Of a stretch of 64,000 nt of DNA, positions 31,016 to 39,888 are shown one piece after another. The stretch's first letter is position 1. Every line of letters begins with the position of its first letter. A program made the translations under genes and the position numbers. Under the pieces are notes generated by a model, which searched no databases, had not been told where the DNA came from, and worked only from the letters and a program-made list of their open reading frames with translations. This DNA is from MGBC124762 sp048201935. GTDB lineage: Bacteria > Bacillota > Clostridia > Oscillospirales > Oscillospiraceae. The stretch is taken from assembly GCA_048201935.1 (NCBI GenBank), contig DBFBGR010000007.1, forward strand, positions 67,955-131,954. The letters are read 5' to 3'.

Positions 31016-32158
31016 ATGAAAAAAGTATTTGGGGCAGCGCTCTGCCTCGTTTTATTGCTCAACATCTGCCCTGCCCTGGCCGTCACCGGCACGCCGGGAG
31101 AGATCAAGGCCACCTCGGCCATCCTGATGGAGAAGGAGACCGGGCAGATCCTATATGAAGAAAACGCCCACGCCCGCTTAGAGCCCGCCAGCGTCACCAA
31201 GGTGATGACCATGCTGCTGGTGATGGAGGCCATCGACTCCGGGGTGCTGACCCTGGAGCAGCCCATCACCGTCTCCGCCCACGCCGTCAGCATGGGCGGC
31301 AGCCAGATCTGGCTCAAAGAGAACGAGCAGATGACCGTCCATGATATGCTCAAGGCCGTGGCGGTAGTATCGGCCAACGACTGCGCCGTGGCCCTGGCCG
31401 AGGCCGTGGCGGGCAGCGAGGAGGCCTTTGTGGCCCGGATGAACCAGCGGGCCGGAGAGCTGGGCATGGCGGACACCAATTTCTTGAACGCCACCGGCCT
31501 GCCCGCGGCGGGCCACGTCACCAGCGCCTACGACATCGCCCTCATGTCCCGGGAGCTTATTTTGCGCCATCCTGAAATTCGCGAGTACACCACCATCTGG
31601 ATGGACTCTCTGCGTGGCGGGGCGTTTCAGCTATCCAACACCAACAAGCTCATTCGATTCTATGAGGGCGCCACCGGGCTGAAGACCGGCTTCACCGCCA
31701 CCGCCCACTACTGCCTGGCCGCCACCGCCGAGCGAGACGGCATGGAGCTCATCGCCGTCACCATGGACTCCCCCACCTCCACCGACCGCTTTGAGACCGC
31801 CAAGGCCCTTTTGAGCTTCGGCTTTGCCAACTACGCCCTGGTCAACGTCTACCCCGACCAGGCCCTGCCGCCGGTGAGCGTGGAGCTGGGCGTTTATGAC
31901 GCGGTCCAGCCCGTTTTGACCCAGACCCCCCGCATCCTAGTGGAGAAGGCCCAAGCCGCTCAGGTGGAGACCACCCTCACCCTCTCCCCCAGCGTATCCG
32001 CCCCGGTGGAGGAGGGCCAGGTGCTGGGCCAAATGGAGGTCACCGTGGCCGGCCAGAGCGTGGCCAAGCTCCCGCTGGTGGCCGACCGGGCCGTGCCCCG
32101 GCTCACCGTGGGCGGCATCTTCAAAGGCCTGCTCCAGCGGCTCTTTATGGCCCCTTAA
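31016..32158 (+). CDS. D-alanyl-D-alanine carboxypeptidase (PBP5/DacF family)
   Basis: 380-residue exported peptidase that trims the terminal D-Ala of peptidoglycan stem peptides. Signal peptide 1-22; the penicillin-binding motifs are SVTK (active Ser near residue 62), SAN (near 122) and KTG (near 223). A PBP5-C beta domain (~residues 270-360) and a short C-terminal amphipathic anchor (FKGLLQRLFMAP) follow. ATG 31016 has AAGGAGAGAC upstream; an in-frame ATG ~200 bases earlier overlaps the divergent NlpC/P60 gene. Confidence 0.95.
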   Translation: MKKVFGAALCLVLLLNICPALAVTGTPGEIKATSAILMEKETGQILYEENAHARLEPASVTKVMTMLLVMEAIDSGVLTLEQPITVSAHAVSMGGSQIWLKENEQMTVHDMLKAVAVVSANDCAVALAEAVAGSEEAFVARMNQRAGELGMADTNFLNATGLPAAGHVTSAYDIALMSRELILRHPEIREYTTIWMDSLRGGAFQLSNTNKLIRFYEGATGLKTGFTATAHYCLAATAERDGMELIAVTMDSPTSTDRFETAKALLSFGFANYALVNVYPDQALPPVSVELGVYDAVQPVLTQTPRILVEKAQAAQVETTLTLSPSVSAPVEEGQVLGQMEVTVAGQSVAKLPLVADRAVPRLTVGGIFKGLLQRLFMAP

Positions 32159-32164
32159 GCGACA

Positions 32165-32200
32165 AAAAAGAGACGAGGCAGGCCTGCCTCGTCTCTTTTT
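32165..32200. terminator. Perfect 36-bp palindromic bidirectional terminator
   Basis: Bases 32165-32200 are a perfect palindrome centred between 32182 and 32183, with A5 and T5 ends. It separates convergent genes. Confidence 0.92.
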
Positions 32201-32211
32201 GTCGCGCTTTG

Positions 32212-32997
32212 TTACGCCGCGTCGGGGATCAGCTCCAGGTCCTGGAAACCCTCGCCGTCCAACTCGCCGTCGGTGCGGCCGGTCAGGTCCTCCAGATCGT
32301 CCGGAGCCACGCCCTGGGCCTCCATATCAGCCTGGTAGTTGGACTCGCAGGTGTAGCACAGCCGCTCCTTGCCCGCTTCCTGGGCCTCGGCCACGCTGCC
32401 CACAATCAGCTCCCCGGTGCGGTCCAGGTGGTAGCAGTCCTCGTAGATATGGTAGACGCTGCCGCCGGCGGCCCAACAGACCTGGTCGATGTCCTCCTGG
32501 GCCACGGGGTCAAAGTCGTAGGAGGTGAGCCCGGCAATGACCAGGGCCACGGCGGCCACGATGGTGCCGATGCGCTTGGTCTTGCCGTCGGCGTTCTTAT
32601 CGGTGAGCAGCAGCACGATGAAGGGGGCGAAGGCGATGACGCTCATGATGACGCCCAGGTTGTTCCACAGCCAGAACTTCACAGGGCTCCGGCGAGAGGC
32701 CGGGGCGATGCGGTTGGCCCGCTTCCAGCACTGAGAGCCGATGATGACCAAAATAAGGTCGATGACCAGCGCGCCGATCATTCGCCAGGTGCTGGGCATA
32801 AAGTCCAGCACCTCGGGCCGCTTGATGGCCAGGACGGCGATGACCTCAAACCCGATGCCCAGCAGCCACATCACCACGGCGATGACGCGCAGCAGGACAG
32901 AGTTGCCCTCGGCCCGGCCCGCGCCGGGGGTCGCCGTGCCGCCGCCGGCGGAGACAAAAGTGTGCTGCCTGGGGGCCCGCTTTCTTGTGGTAGCCAT
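32212..32997 (-). CDS. Membrane protein with a C-terminal Cys/His motif
   Basis: 261 residues. A cytosolic basic start is followed by about four transmembrane segments (~35-60, 70-90, 105-130, 140-165). A ~90-residue domain then carries VYHIYEDCYHL and ERLCYTCES, a His/Cys pattern suggestive of a metal site. The acidic tail is rich in Asp/Glu. The YHxxxxCxxL...CxxC arrangement recurs in clostridial membrane proteins of unknown function. ATG 32997 follows AGGAGGAG. It may be co-transcribed with ilvD, 138 bases upstream, across a run of small hairpins. Confidence 0.8.
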   Translation of the reverse strand: MATTRKRAPRQHTFVSAGGGTATPGAGRAEGNSVLLRVIAVVMWLLGIGFEVIAVLAIKRPEVLDFMPSTWRMIGALVIDLILVIIGSQCWKRANRIAPASRRSPVKFWLWNNLGVIMSVIAFAPFIVLLLTDKNADGKTKRIGTIVAAVALVIAGLTSYDFDPVAQEDIDQVCWAAGGSVYHIYEDCYHLDRTGELIVGSVAEAQEAGKERLCYTCESNYQADMEAQGVAPDDLEDLTGRTDGELDGEGFQDLELIPDAA

Positions 32998-33034
32998 AGT
33001 TTACTCCTCCTATTTCTCTCTGATTATGATGTTC

Positions 33035-33122
33035 GGGCCGGCAAACCCGGCCCTGCACAAATTCTCGGCCCTAGCGGGCCTCAAATTTACGCGCCTGCTG
33101 GCGCGTCCCACCTCTCGGTGGG
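33035..33122. repeat. Four consecutive short hairpins between ilvD and the membrane-protein gene
   Basis: Perfect inverted repeats follow one another: 33035-33041/33047-33053 (7 bp), 33067-33071/33076-33080 (5 bp), 33089-33095/33100-33106 (7 bp) and 33107-33112/33117-33122 (6 bp). None has a T run on the transcribed strand. They could be an mRNA-processing or stabilising spacer. Confidence 0.55.
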
Positions 33123-33135
33123 TCCCTTTCTCTCC

Positions 33136-34797
33136 TTACTCAAGCACCGCGCCACGAGCCGCCGAGCTGACCAGCTTGGCGTACCGGGCCAGATAGCCGG
33201 TGGTGACGCTGGGGGCCTTGGGCGTCCAGTTGGCCTTACGGGCAGCCAAGGTCGCCTCATCCACCAGCAGGTCGATCCTGCAGTTTGGAATGTCGATGGC
33301 GATCTGGTCGCCCTCCTCCACAAAGGCGATGGGCCCGCCCTGGGCGGCCTCGGGGCAGACGTGGCCGATGGAGGCGCCCCGGGTGGCTCCGGAGAAGCGG
33401 CCGTCGGTGATGAGGGCCACCTCCTTATCCAGGCCCATGCCGGCGATGGCGCTGGTGGGGTTGAGCATCTCCCGCATGCCCGGGCCACCCTTGGGGCCCT
33501 CGTAGCGGATGACCACCACGTCGCCGGAGACGATCTTCCCCGCGTAGATGGCGGCGATGGCGTCCTCCTCGCTGTCAAAGACCCGGGCGGGGCCCTGGTG
33601 GGTCATCATCTCCGGGGCTACGGCGGACTGCTTGACCACGCAGCCCTCGGGGGCCAATGAGCCCTTCAAAACGGCGATGCCGCCGTAGGGGGAATAGGGC
33701 TTGTCGATGGGGCGGATGATGCTCTGGTCCAGGTTGACCACATCGGCCAGATTCTCGGCAATGGTCCTGCCGGTGACGGTCAAAAGCGAAGTGTCCAGCA
33801 GGTTTTTCTTCGTCAGCTCCTTCATCACCGCCCACACGCCGCCGGCGGCCTCCAGATCTTCCATAAAGGTGTCCCCAGCGGGGGCCAGGTGGCAGAGATT
33901 GGGGGTATTGCGGGAGATCTCATTAGCCATGTCGAAGTCGATGTCCAGGCCGCACTCGTGGGCGATGGCGGGGAGGTGGAGCATGGAGTTGGTGGAGCAG
34001 CCCAAGGCCATGTCCACGGTCTCGGCGTTGTGGAAGGCCGCGGGGGTCATGATGTCCCGGGGCCGGATGTCCCGGCGCACCAGCTCCATGATCTGCATGC
34101 CCGTGTGCTTGGCAAGGCGCAGCCGGTGGGACCACACGGCGGGAATGGTGCCGTTGCCCCGCAGGGCCATGCCCAGGGCTTCCGTCAGGCAGTTCATAGA
34201 GTTCGCGGTGTACATTCCCGAGCAGCTCCCGCAGCTGGGGCAGGCGTTCTCCTCAAAGTCGGCCACCCCCGCGTCGTCCAGCTTGCCCGCCTTGTAGGCC
34301 CCCACCGCCTCGAACATGTGAGACAGGCACGAGCGGCGGCCGTCCTGGAGCTTGCCCGCCAGCATAGGCCCGCCCGAGCAGAAGATAGCGGGGATGTTGA
34401 GCCTCGCCGCCGCCATCAAAAGGCCGGGGACGTTCTTGTCGCAGTTGGGGATCATCACCAGGCCGTCGAACTGGTGGGCCATGGCCATGGCCTCGGTGGA
34501 GTCGGCGATGAGGTCCCGGGTGACCAGGGAGTACTTCATGCCGATGTGGCCCATGGCAATGCCGTCGCACACGGCGATGGCGGGGAACTCGATGGGCGTG
34601 CCGCCGGCGTGGCGGATGCCCGCCTTCACCGCCTCGGCGATCTTGTCCAGGTTCATGTGGCCGGGGACAATCTCGTTATAGGAGCACACCACGCCGATGA
34701 GGGGCCGCTCCAGTTCCTCGGCGGTGTAGCCCAGGGCGTAAAAGAGCGAGCGGTTGGGGGCACGCTCCACGCCCTTTGTCACGTTTTCGCTTCGCAT
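33136..34797 (-). CDS. ilvD: Dihydroxy-acid dehydratase
   Basis: 553-residue Fe-S dehydratase, third common step of valine, leucine and isoleucine synthesis. Family marks: CDGIAMGHIGMKYSL and NCDKNVPGLLMAAARLNIP (cluster Cys), the second Cys-rich motif CPSCGSCSGMYTANSMN, and the C-terminal ATRGASIGHVCPEAAQGGPIAFVEEGD. The ATG at 34797 has AAGGAGGAGCC upstream. It follows the aldose-epimerase-like gene by 15 bases, so the two are one transcript. No other ilv gene and no T-box leader is visible here. Confidence 0.97.
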   Translation of the reverse strand: MRSENVTKGVERAPNRSLFYALGYTAEELERPLIGVVCSYNEIVPGHMNLDKIAEAVKAGIRHAGGTPIEFPAIAVCDGIAMGHIGMKYSLVTRDLIADSTEAMAMAHQFDGLVMIPNCDKNVPGLLMAAARLNIPAIFCSGGPMLAGKLQDGRRSCLSHMFEAVGAYKAGKLDDAGVADFEENACPSCGSCSGMYTANSMNCLTEALGMALRGNGTIPAVWSHRLRLAKHTGMQIMELVRRDIRPRDIMTPAAFHNAETVDMALGCSTNSMLHLPAIAHECGLDIDFDMANEISRNTPNLCHLAPAGDTFMEDLEAAGGVWAVMKELTKKNLLDTSLLTVTGRTIAENLADVVNLDQSIIRPIDKPYSPYGGIAVLKGSLAPEGCVVKQSAVAPEMMTHQGPARVFDSEEDAIAAIYAGKIVSGDVVVIRYEGPKGGPGMREMLNPTSAIAGMGLDKEVALITDGRFSGATRGASIGHVCPEAAQGGPIAFVEEGDQIAIDIPNCRIDLLVDEATLAARKANWTPKAPSVTTGYLARYAKLVSSAARGAVLE

Positions 34798-34812
34798 TTT
34801 TAAGGCTCCTCC

Positions 34813-35598
34813 TTACATCTGAAAGTCCATCTCCAAGGTCCAGGTCCGCTTTTCCCCGGGCGCCATCCAAAACGCACCGGGGCGCTCCATCAGGTCGTGG
34901 GAGGCGTTGATGTGACCCTCCCAGGGCTCCATGCACAAAAAGCCGGGCACGCCGGGAGGCGCCCACAGCACCGTGCAGAACCAGCCCTCGGTGGTCACCT
35001 GGATGTACTTGCCGCTGGGCTTGTGGGCAAGGCGGCACCACTTCCCCGCGTCCTTGCGGACGATGGGGCCGTCGTCAAACATGGAAGCCTCTACGCCCAG
35101 GACCGCGCCGCCCTCCAGTTGAATTTCATAGTCCGTCAACTCACTGCCGGGTACAAAGGGCACACGGAAGGCAGGATGAAAGCCCATTTGGGTGGGCATG
35201 GCCTTGTCGCCGGTGTTCTCGGCGGTGCAGATGGTGTAGGCCGTTTGCCCCTTCACCTTGTGGGTGGTCTCAAAGGTGAAGGCCCAGGGCCAGGGCTCGG
35301 AGCCGTCGTGGGCGTAACGGAAGGTAACGCTATCCTCGCTCTTGCTCACCAGGGCGTGGGGAAAGTCCCGGACGAAGCCGTGCTTGCTGGTCACGGTGTG
35401 GCGCGCGCCCTCAAACTCGTACCAGTCGTCCTGGATCACGCCGCACCAAGGAAAGCACACCGGGGCCCGAAAGGCCCACACGGCGGGGTCGCCGCCCCAA
35501 ATGAGCTCCTGGCCGTCGGCCTTACGGATGCCCCACAGCAGACCGCCCTGGTCGTTGGCGGTCAAAGTCAGCGCGGAATTATGAATGGTGTATTCCAT
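34813..35598 (-). CDS. Aldose 1-epimerase-family protein
   Basis: 261-residue beta-sandwich protein of the GalM/YeaD-type family (aldose 1-epimerase-like, LacX branch). Visible are MEYTIHNSALTLTANDQGGLLWGIRKADGQELIWGGDPAVW at the N terminus, the catalytic-type histidine in GFHPAFRVPF near residue 143, and a Glu in the C-terminal EPWEGH. Sugar substrate unknown; some LacX-branch members act on hexose-6-phosphates. ATG 35598 follows GAGGGGGCAA. It lies 15 bases before ilvD with its own promoter at 35635-35663. Confidence 0.9.
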   Translation of the reverse strand: MEYTIHNSALTLTANDQGGLLWGIRKADGQELIWGGDPAVWAFRAPVCFPWCGVIQDDWYEFEGARHTVTSKHGFVRDFPHALVSKSEDSVTFRYAHDGSEPWPWAFTFETTHKVKGQTAYTICTAENTGDKAMPTQMGFHPAFRVPFVPGSELTDYEIQLEGGAVLGVEASMFDDGPIVRKDAGKWCRLAHKPSGKYIQVTTEGWFCTVLWAPPGVPGFLCMEPWEGHINASHDLMERPGAFWMAPGEKRTWTLEMDFQM

Positions 35599-35634
35599 CT
35601 TGATTTGCCCCCTCGTGAAAATTCAACTGTGGCT

Positions 35635-35663
35635 ATCATATCACTTTTCCCGCTCCACTGCAA
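35635..35663 (-). promoter_or_regulatory. Promoter of the aldose-epimerase/ilvD operon
   Basis: Minus strand TTGCAG (35663-35658), a 17-base spacer and TATGAT (35640-35635). Confidence 0.75.
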
Positions 35664-35672
35664 GAAAAAGCG

Positions 35673-38603
35673 TCAATCCCTCCCGGCCTTCGCCCCGTCC
35701 TCGGCGGCCTGGTCCTCGATATAGGCCAGCATGTGGGGGATGATCTGGGGGTCGAACTGAGAGCCCGCGCCCTTGCGCAGTTCCTCCTCGATGACCTCCC
35801 GGGGCAGACCCTTGCGGTAGCAGCGGTCGCTGGACATGGCGTCGTAGGCGTCGGCCACGGCGATGATACGGGCCATGAGTGGGATGTCCTCCCCGGCCTT
35901 GCCCTCGCAATAGCCCTTGCCGTCGTAGCGCTCGTGGTGGTACCGGGCCCCCTCGGCAATGCCCTCCAAAGCGGTGAAGTTCTTCAGGATCTCGCCGCCG
36001 ATGGAGGGGTGGGTCTGGATGAGGTGGAACTCCTCGTCGGTGAGCCGTCCGGGCTTGTTGAGGACCTGGTCGGGGATGCCGATCTTGCCCACGTCGTGCA
36101 GCAGAGCGATATAGTAGATGTTCTCCTGTTCCTCCTCGCTCATGCCCATGCGCCGGGCCAGCTCCCGGGAGTAGTGGGCCACCCGGGTGGAGTGGTCCTT
36201 GGTGTACTTGTCCTTGGCGTCGATGGCCCCGGCGAAGGTAAGCAGGGACTGCTCAGTGATGTGGCGGTACTCCTGCTGGCGGCGGCGCACGCGCCGGAGC
36301 TTGAAGGCGTAGACCGCCCGGGCCACGCACACCGTGGCGGCCACCAGCGCCAGCGCCAGCGCGATCCAAAAGCCCGGGTGCTCCATAAGCCGCTTTTCCT
36401 TCACCAGGGTGAAGGAACACTCGCCGCTCTGCGCGCCGTCGGGGGTGGTGATCCGCAGGCGGAAGACATACTCCCCGCCGGGGAGGTTGGTGTAGCTCAC
36501 CGCGTTCTCCCCATCGGCCACCACGCTCTGGTCGTGGTCGAAGCCCTCCAGCTCGTAGGAGGTGTGGAACTTGGCGGGGGCGCTGTTGTAGGACAGCACG
36601 GCGTATTGGACGCTGACGCGGCGGGCGTTGCTGGGGATCTCCAGCCGCTGGGGATGCTCGTAGGTCACGCCGTCCACGGTGACGCTGTTGATGACCGTTT
36701 TGGGCAGAAGAGACTGGGGCTCTTGGAAGTCGAAGACGCTGACGCCGCCCCGGGTGGCCAGGTACAGCCGCCCGTCCTGGAGACAGTGCCGGGTGTTGGC
36801 GTTGAGCGAGCCGGTGAGGCCCTGGTCGAAGCTGTATACCACCGGCGCGCCGTCACCGCCGGCAAGCAGGTCCGCCCGGTCCACCGCCAAAAGCCCGCAG
36901 TTTTGTAGCAGCCAGAGCTTGCCATCCTGGAGGTAGAGGTCAAAGATGCTGCCCGCCTCCTTTTTCAGGGAGGTGAGCTTTTCAAAATGTCCGGGGGTCA
37001 TGTAGTAAAGGCTGCTGCCCGCGCTGACAAAGCAGTTGTCCCCCTGGTCGGGCAGCATCCGCAGCACCACGCCCTCGGAAAGGCCCTCGGCAAAGCCGTG
37101 GTCGATGACCTGGCCGTCCCGGAGCTCATAGACGCCGCCGCCGTCGCTGCCCGCCAGCAAAGCACCGCCGGGCAGCTCCAAAAAGGAGAGGATGGTGGGG
37201 TAGTTCAGCTCGGTGTAGCTCTGGACCACCTGGTCGTCCTGGATAATGCTGACCCCGCCCTGGGTGCCCACGGCCACGCTGCCGTCACCGAGCGCGGCCA
37301 GGACCCGGGCGTGGTCGTTGCACAGCCCGTCCGCGGAGGAGAAGGTCCGCAGCGCGCCGCTGGCGGGGGTATAGCGCGCCACGGGGCTGTCGGAGTAGGA
37401 GGCCACCCAGATATTGCCCTGGCCGTCGGCGATCACGTCCCGGACCCGCACGCCGTGGAGCAGCTCCATCAGAGCCTGGTCGCCGCCGGTCAGCGTGCCG
37501 CCCACCACTGTGAGTCCACCGTTGGAACCGGCGTAGCCCTTGCCGTTCCACATGGCTATGGCGTTCAGGTTGAGCTGGCCCAGCTCGTCCGGCGCGTAGG
37601 GGGTAAAGTAGCCTTGGGTGAACTTCACCACGCCCTGCTCGGTGGAGGCCAGCCAAATGTTTCCCTGGTAGTCGATGTGAGAGCTGTTGAGGTCGCTGGC
37701 GCCCTCCTCCTCGGAGAGCTCCTGGACAACGCCCTCGGTGGGGCTGACCAGGGCGTAGCCGTGGAGCCCGGACACCGACACCCGTCCGTCGCTCAGGGCC
37801 CGCAGGCTGTTGATGACCGAGGTCTTCTCCAGGGTGTAGCCCATCCGCTCAAAGTCGGCGGCGCTCAGGCCGTCGCCGGCAAAGGTCAGCCGGACCAGGT
37901 GGTCCTCCGAGCCGCCCAGCCAGACAGCCCCCTCGCCGTCGCCGGTAACGCTGTAGACGCTCTCGCCGTCTGCAAAGAATTGATCGGAGTCCAGCGTGGC
38001 CAACACTTCGCCGCCCTGCAGCACCACGCAGCCGCTGTCGGTGGCCCCCCAGACCCGGCCCTTGGCGTCCACCCCCAGGGAGTAGACCGTGTGGCCCGAG
38101 ACCTCCGGGGCGGTATAGACCTCCATCGCCTCGTCCTTGATCTGGCCTACCCCGGAGTTGGAGCAGGCGTAGACCGTGCCCTGGGCGTCCTCGGCAAAGC
38201 CCCGCACGCACAAAAAGCTGTCCTCCGGCTGGCCCTGGGGCCGGGTGATCGCTCCGTTTTCCAGGAAGAAGACCCCGGCGTCGTTGGTGCCGATCCACAG
38301 CCGCTGGGCGCTGTCCTCAAAGAGCATCCGCACCGAGGACGAGGGAAGCAGCCCCTCGGCGCTGAAATTGCGAAACTGGCTGCCATCATAGCGGATGAGC
38401 CCGCCGTAGCTGCCCACCCAGATATAGCCGTCGGCGGTCTGGAGCACGTCGTTGGCCTCCCCGGTGGGCAGGCCACTGCGCTCGTTGTACACCATCTGTA
38501 CCATGGGCTGCTCCTGGGCCTGGCACCGCCCCGAAAGGGCCAGCGTCAGCGCCAGGCACAGCGTCCCGATGCCCAGGCGGCATGATGTTCTCGTTCTCGT
38601 CAT
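35673..38603 (-). CDS. Two-component-type beta-propeller receptor with HD-GYP output
   Basis: 976-residue membrane receptor. Signal peptide 1-29; an extracellular region of Reg_prop blades (~35-650; repeated GYIWVGSYGGLIRYDG, RLWIGTNDAGVFFLENG, NIWVASYSD, LYLATRGGVSVF); a Y_Y_Y domain (~655-730; SYELEGFDHDQSVV, YTNLPGGEYVFRLR); one transmembrane helix (~743-767); and a cytosolic HD-GYP domain (~785-976). HD-GYP marks: DHSTRVAHYS, HDVGKIGIPD, HPSIGGEIL, HHERYDGKGY. The GYP tripeptide reads GYC. HD-GYP domains hydrolyse cyclic di-GMP. ATG 38603 follows CAGGAGCTGAG. It lies 32 bases after the hexapeptide-repeat gene. Confidence 0.93.
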   Translation of the reverse strand: MTRTRTSCRLGIGTLCLALTLALSGRCQAQEQPMVQMVYNERSGLPTGEANDVLQTADGYIWVGSYGGLIRYDGSQFRNFSAEGLLPSSSVRMLFEDSAQRLWIGTNDAGVFFLENGAITRPQGQPEDSFLCVRGFAEDAQGTVYACSNSGVGQIKDEAMEVYTAPEVSGHTVYSLGVDAKGRVWGATDSGCVVLQGGEVLATLDSDQFFADGESVYSVTGDGEGAVWLGGSEDHLVRLTFAGDGLSAADFERMGYTLEKTSVINSLRALSDGRVSVSGLHGYALVSPTEGVVQELSEEEGASDLNSSHIDYQGNIWLASTEQGVVKFTQGYFTPYAPDELGQLNLNAIAMWNGKGYAGSNGGLTVVGGTLTGGDQALMELLHGVRVRDVIADGQGNIWVASYSDSPVARYTPASGALRTFSSADGLCNDHARVLAALGDGSVAVGTQGGVSIIQDDQVVQSYTELNYPTILSFLELPGGALLAGSDGGGVYELRDGQVIDHGFAEGLSEGVVLRMLPDQGDNCFVSAGSSLYYMTPGHFEKLTSLKKEAGSIFDLYLQDGKLWLLQNCGLLAVDRADLLAGGDGAPVVYSFDQGLTGSLNANTRHCLQDGRLYLATRGGVSVFDFQEPQSLLPKTVINSVTVDGVTYEHPQRLEIPSNARRVSVQYAVLSYNSAPAKFHTSYELEGFDHDQSVVADGENAVSYTNLPGGEYVFRLRITTPDGAQSGECSFTLVKEKRLMEHPGFWIALALALVAATVCVARAVYAFKLRRVRRRQQEYRHITEQSLLTFAGAIDAKDKYTKDHSTRVAHYSRELARRMGMSEEEQENIYYIALLHDVGKIGIPDQVLNKPGRLTDEEFHLIQTHPSIGGEILKNFTALEGIAEGARYHHERYDGKGYCEGKAGEDIPLMARIIAVADAYDAMSSDRCYRKGLPREVIEEELRKGAGSQFDPQIIPHMLAYIEDQAAEDGAKAGRD

Positions 38604-38635
38604 GCTGTCTCAGCTCCTGTTAAAAGTATATCTCT

Positions 38636-39307
38636 TCAGCTCCGGGGCTCCTTGGCAACCACCACGCCGCCGGTCTTCCAGATGGAGTTGGGCGGCACCG
38701 CCCCACGGACGCAGGAGGTGGGGTAGATGTTGCTGCCCCGGCCAATGACGGTGCCCGGGTTCAAAACGCTGTTGCAACCCACCTCCACATGGTCGCCCAA
38801 AATGGCGCCCATCTTCTTGCGGCCGGTCTCCACCGCTCCGCCGCTATCCTTGACGGTGACCAGGGTCTTGTCCGACTTCACGTTGGAGGTGATGGAGCCC
38901 GCCCCCATGTGGCTGTAATAGCCCAAAATGGAGTCGCCCACGTAGTTATAGTGGGGCACCTGGACGTGGTCGAAGAGGATGACGTTCTTCAGCTCCACCG
39001 AGTTGCCCACCACGCAGTCCTCGCCCACCAACGCGCTGCCCCGGATGAAGGCCCCGTGGCGCACCTCGGTGCGGGCCCCGATGATGCAGGGCGCGCCCAG
39101 GTAGGCGGTGGGGAACACGGTGGCGGTCTTGTGGACCCACACCTGGGGGGCCCGCTCCTCAAACTCGTTTTGATCCAGCCCCGCGCCCAGGGTGACGATC
39201 AGCTCCTTGATGCCGTCCAGGGCCTGCCAGGGGTATGTAAATTGGGTCAGGTAGTCCTTCGCCATGGTGTGCTCCAGGTCCAACAGCTCAGAGGTCTTCA
39301 GCTCCAT
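38636..39307 (-). CDS. Hexapeptide-repeat (left-handed beta-helix) nucleotidyltransferase-like protein
   Basis: 223 residues: a short helical N terminus, then LbH repeats (~60-200) with the characteristic [LIV]-G-x4 spacing (VWVHKTATVFPTAYLGAPCIIGARTEVRHGAFIRG; ALVGEDCVVGNSVELKNVILF). The layout matches the C-terminal acyl/nucleotidyl domain of GlmU-type proteins, but the N-terminal pyrophosphorylase is absent, so it is probably a stand-alone acetyl- or acyltransferase of sugar metabolism. ATG 39307 with GAAAGGAAG upstream. First gene of the operon with the HD-GYP receptor. Confidence 0.85.
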   Translation of the reverse strand: MELKTSELLDLEHTMAKDYLTQFTYPWQALDGIKELIVTLGAGLDQNEFEERAPQVWVHKTATVFPTAYLGAPCIIGARTEVRHGAFIRGSALVGEDCVVGNSVELKNVILFDHVQVPHYNYVGDSILGYYSHMGAGSITSNVKSDKTLVTVKDSGGAVETGRKKMGAILGDHVEVGCNSVLNPGTVIGRGSNIYPTSCVRGAVPPNSIWKTGGVVVAKEPRS

Positions 39308-39356
39308 GTCCAGCCGCTTCCTTTCTGTGCCCCAAGGGGCGTTTTGTCGATAGGGT

Positions 39357-39386
39357 ATTATATCGCCGGGGCAGGGCGGTTGTCAA
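39357..39386 (-). promoter_or_regulatory. Promoter of the hexapeptide-repeat/HD-GYP operon
   Basis: Minus strand TTGACA (39386-39381), an 18-base spacer and TATAAT (39362-39357). Confidence 0.85.
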
Positions 39387-39410
39387 TGAAAACCTCCCCG
39401 TCTCCGGCCC

Positions 39411-39439
39411 TTGTCTTTGGTGGAAAAACATGGTAAAAT
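39411..39439 (+). promoter_or_regulatory. comEA promoter
   Basis: TTGTCT (39411-39416), a 17-base spacer and TAAAAT (39434-39439), divergent from 39357-39386. Confidence 0.75.
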
Positions 39440-39474
39440 AATGGTCGAAAATCGTCGAAAAGGAGGCGAGGGCG

Positions 39475-39837
39475 GTGAAGCTGTCCAAAGCGGAAGCTCT
39501 GGCCGTGGGCCTGACGGCGGCGGTGGCGCTGCTGTGCGCCTTCAAACTGACCGGGGACCTCTCCCAAAGCGGCGTCACGGTCTCGGGCCAGCACCCGCCC
39601 CAGGCGGCAACCTCCCAAACGCCCCGGGTCTACCGGCTGGACCAGCCTGTGGACCTGAACACCGCCACCCTAGACGAGCTGACGCTGCTGTCCGGGATAG
39701 GCCCGGCCAAGGCCCAGGCCATTTTGAACTACCGCGCCCACCACGGGCCCTTTGCCTCCTTAGACGACCTGGCCCAGGTCCCCGGCATCGGCCAGGCTAC
39801 ACTGGAGGCTCTAGGGCCCTACGTCACCTTTTCTTGA
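39475..39837 (+). CDS. comEA: ComEA-like DNA-binding competence protein
   Basis: 120 residues: an N-terminal membrane anchor (~8-25), a short Ser/Pro linker, and a double helix-hairpin-helix DNA-binding domain (~58-118: LNTATLDELTLLSGIGPAKAQAILNYR and DDLAQVPGIGQATLEALGPYV). ComEA delivers extracellular DNA to the uptake channel. This version lacks the SLBB domain often found between anchor and HhH. Start is GTG 39475 with AAAAGGAGG upstream. No comEC or comF is adjacent. Confidence 0.88.
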   Translation: MKLSKAEALAVGLTAAVALLCAFKLTGDLSQSGVTVSGQHPPQAATSQTPRVYRLDQPVDLNTATLDELTLLSGIGPAKAQAILNYRAHHGPFASLDDLAQVPGIGQATLEALGPYVTFS

Positions 39838-39841
39838 ACCA

Positions 39842-39880
39842 AAAAGCCCGCCCCGGCTGTCATGCCGGAGCGGGCTCTTT
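39842..39880. terminator. Terminator after comEA
   Basis: GCCCGCCCCGGC (39846-39857) pairs with GCCGGAGCGGGC (39864-39875) apart from one mismatch, with A5 before and T3 after; the minus strand continues into the kinase 3' end. Confidence 0.8.
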
Positions 39881-39888
39881 CACGTTTT

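Noticed and set aside
36987..38585. Long plus-strand frame antisense to the HD-GYP receptor
   Set aside because: Same shadow effect; no ribosome site and no domain.
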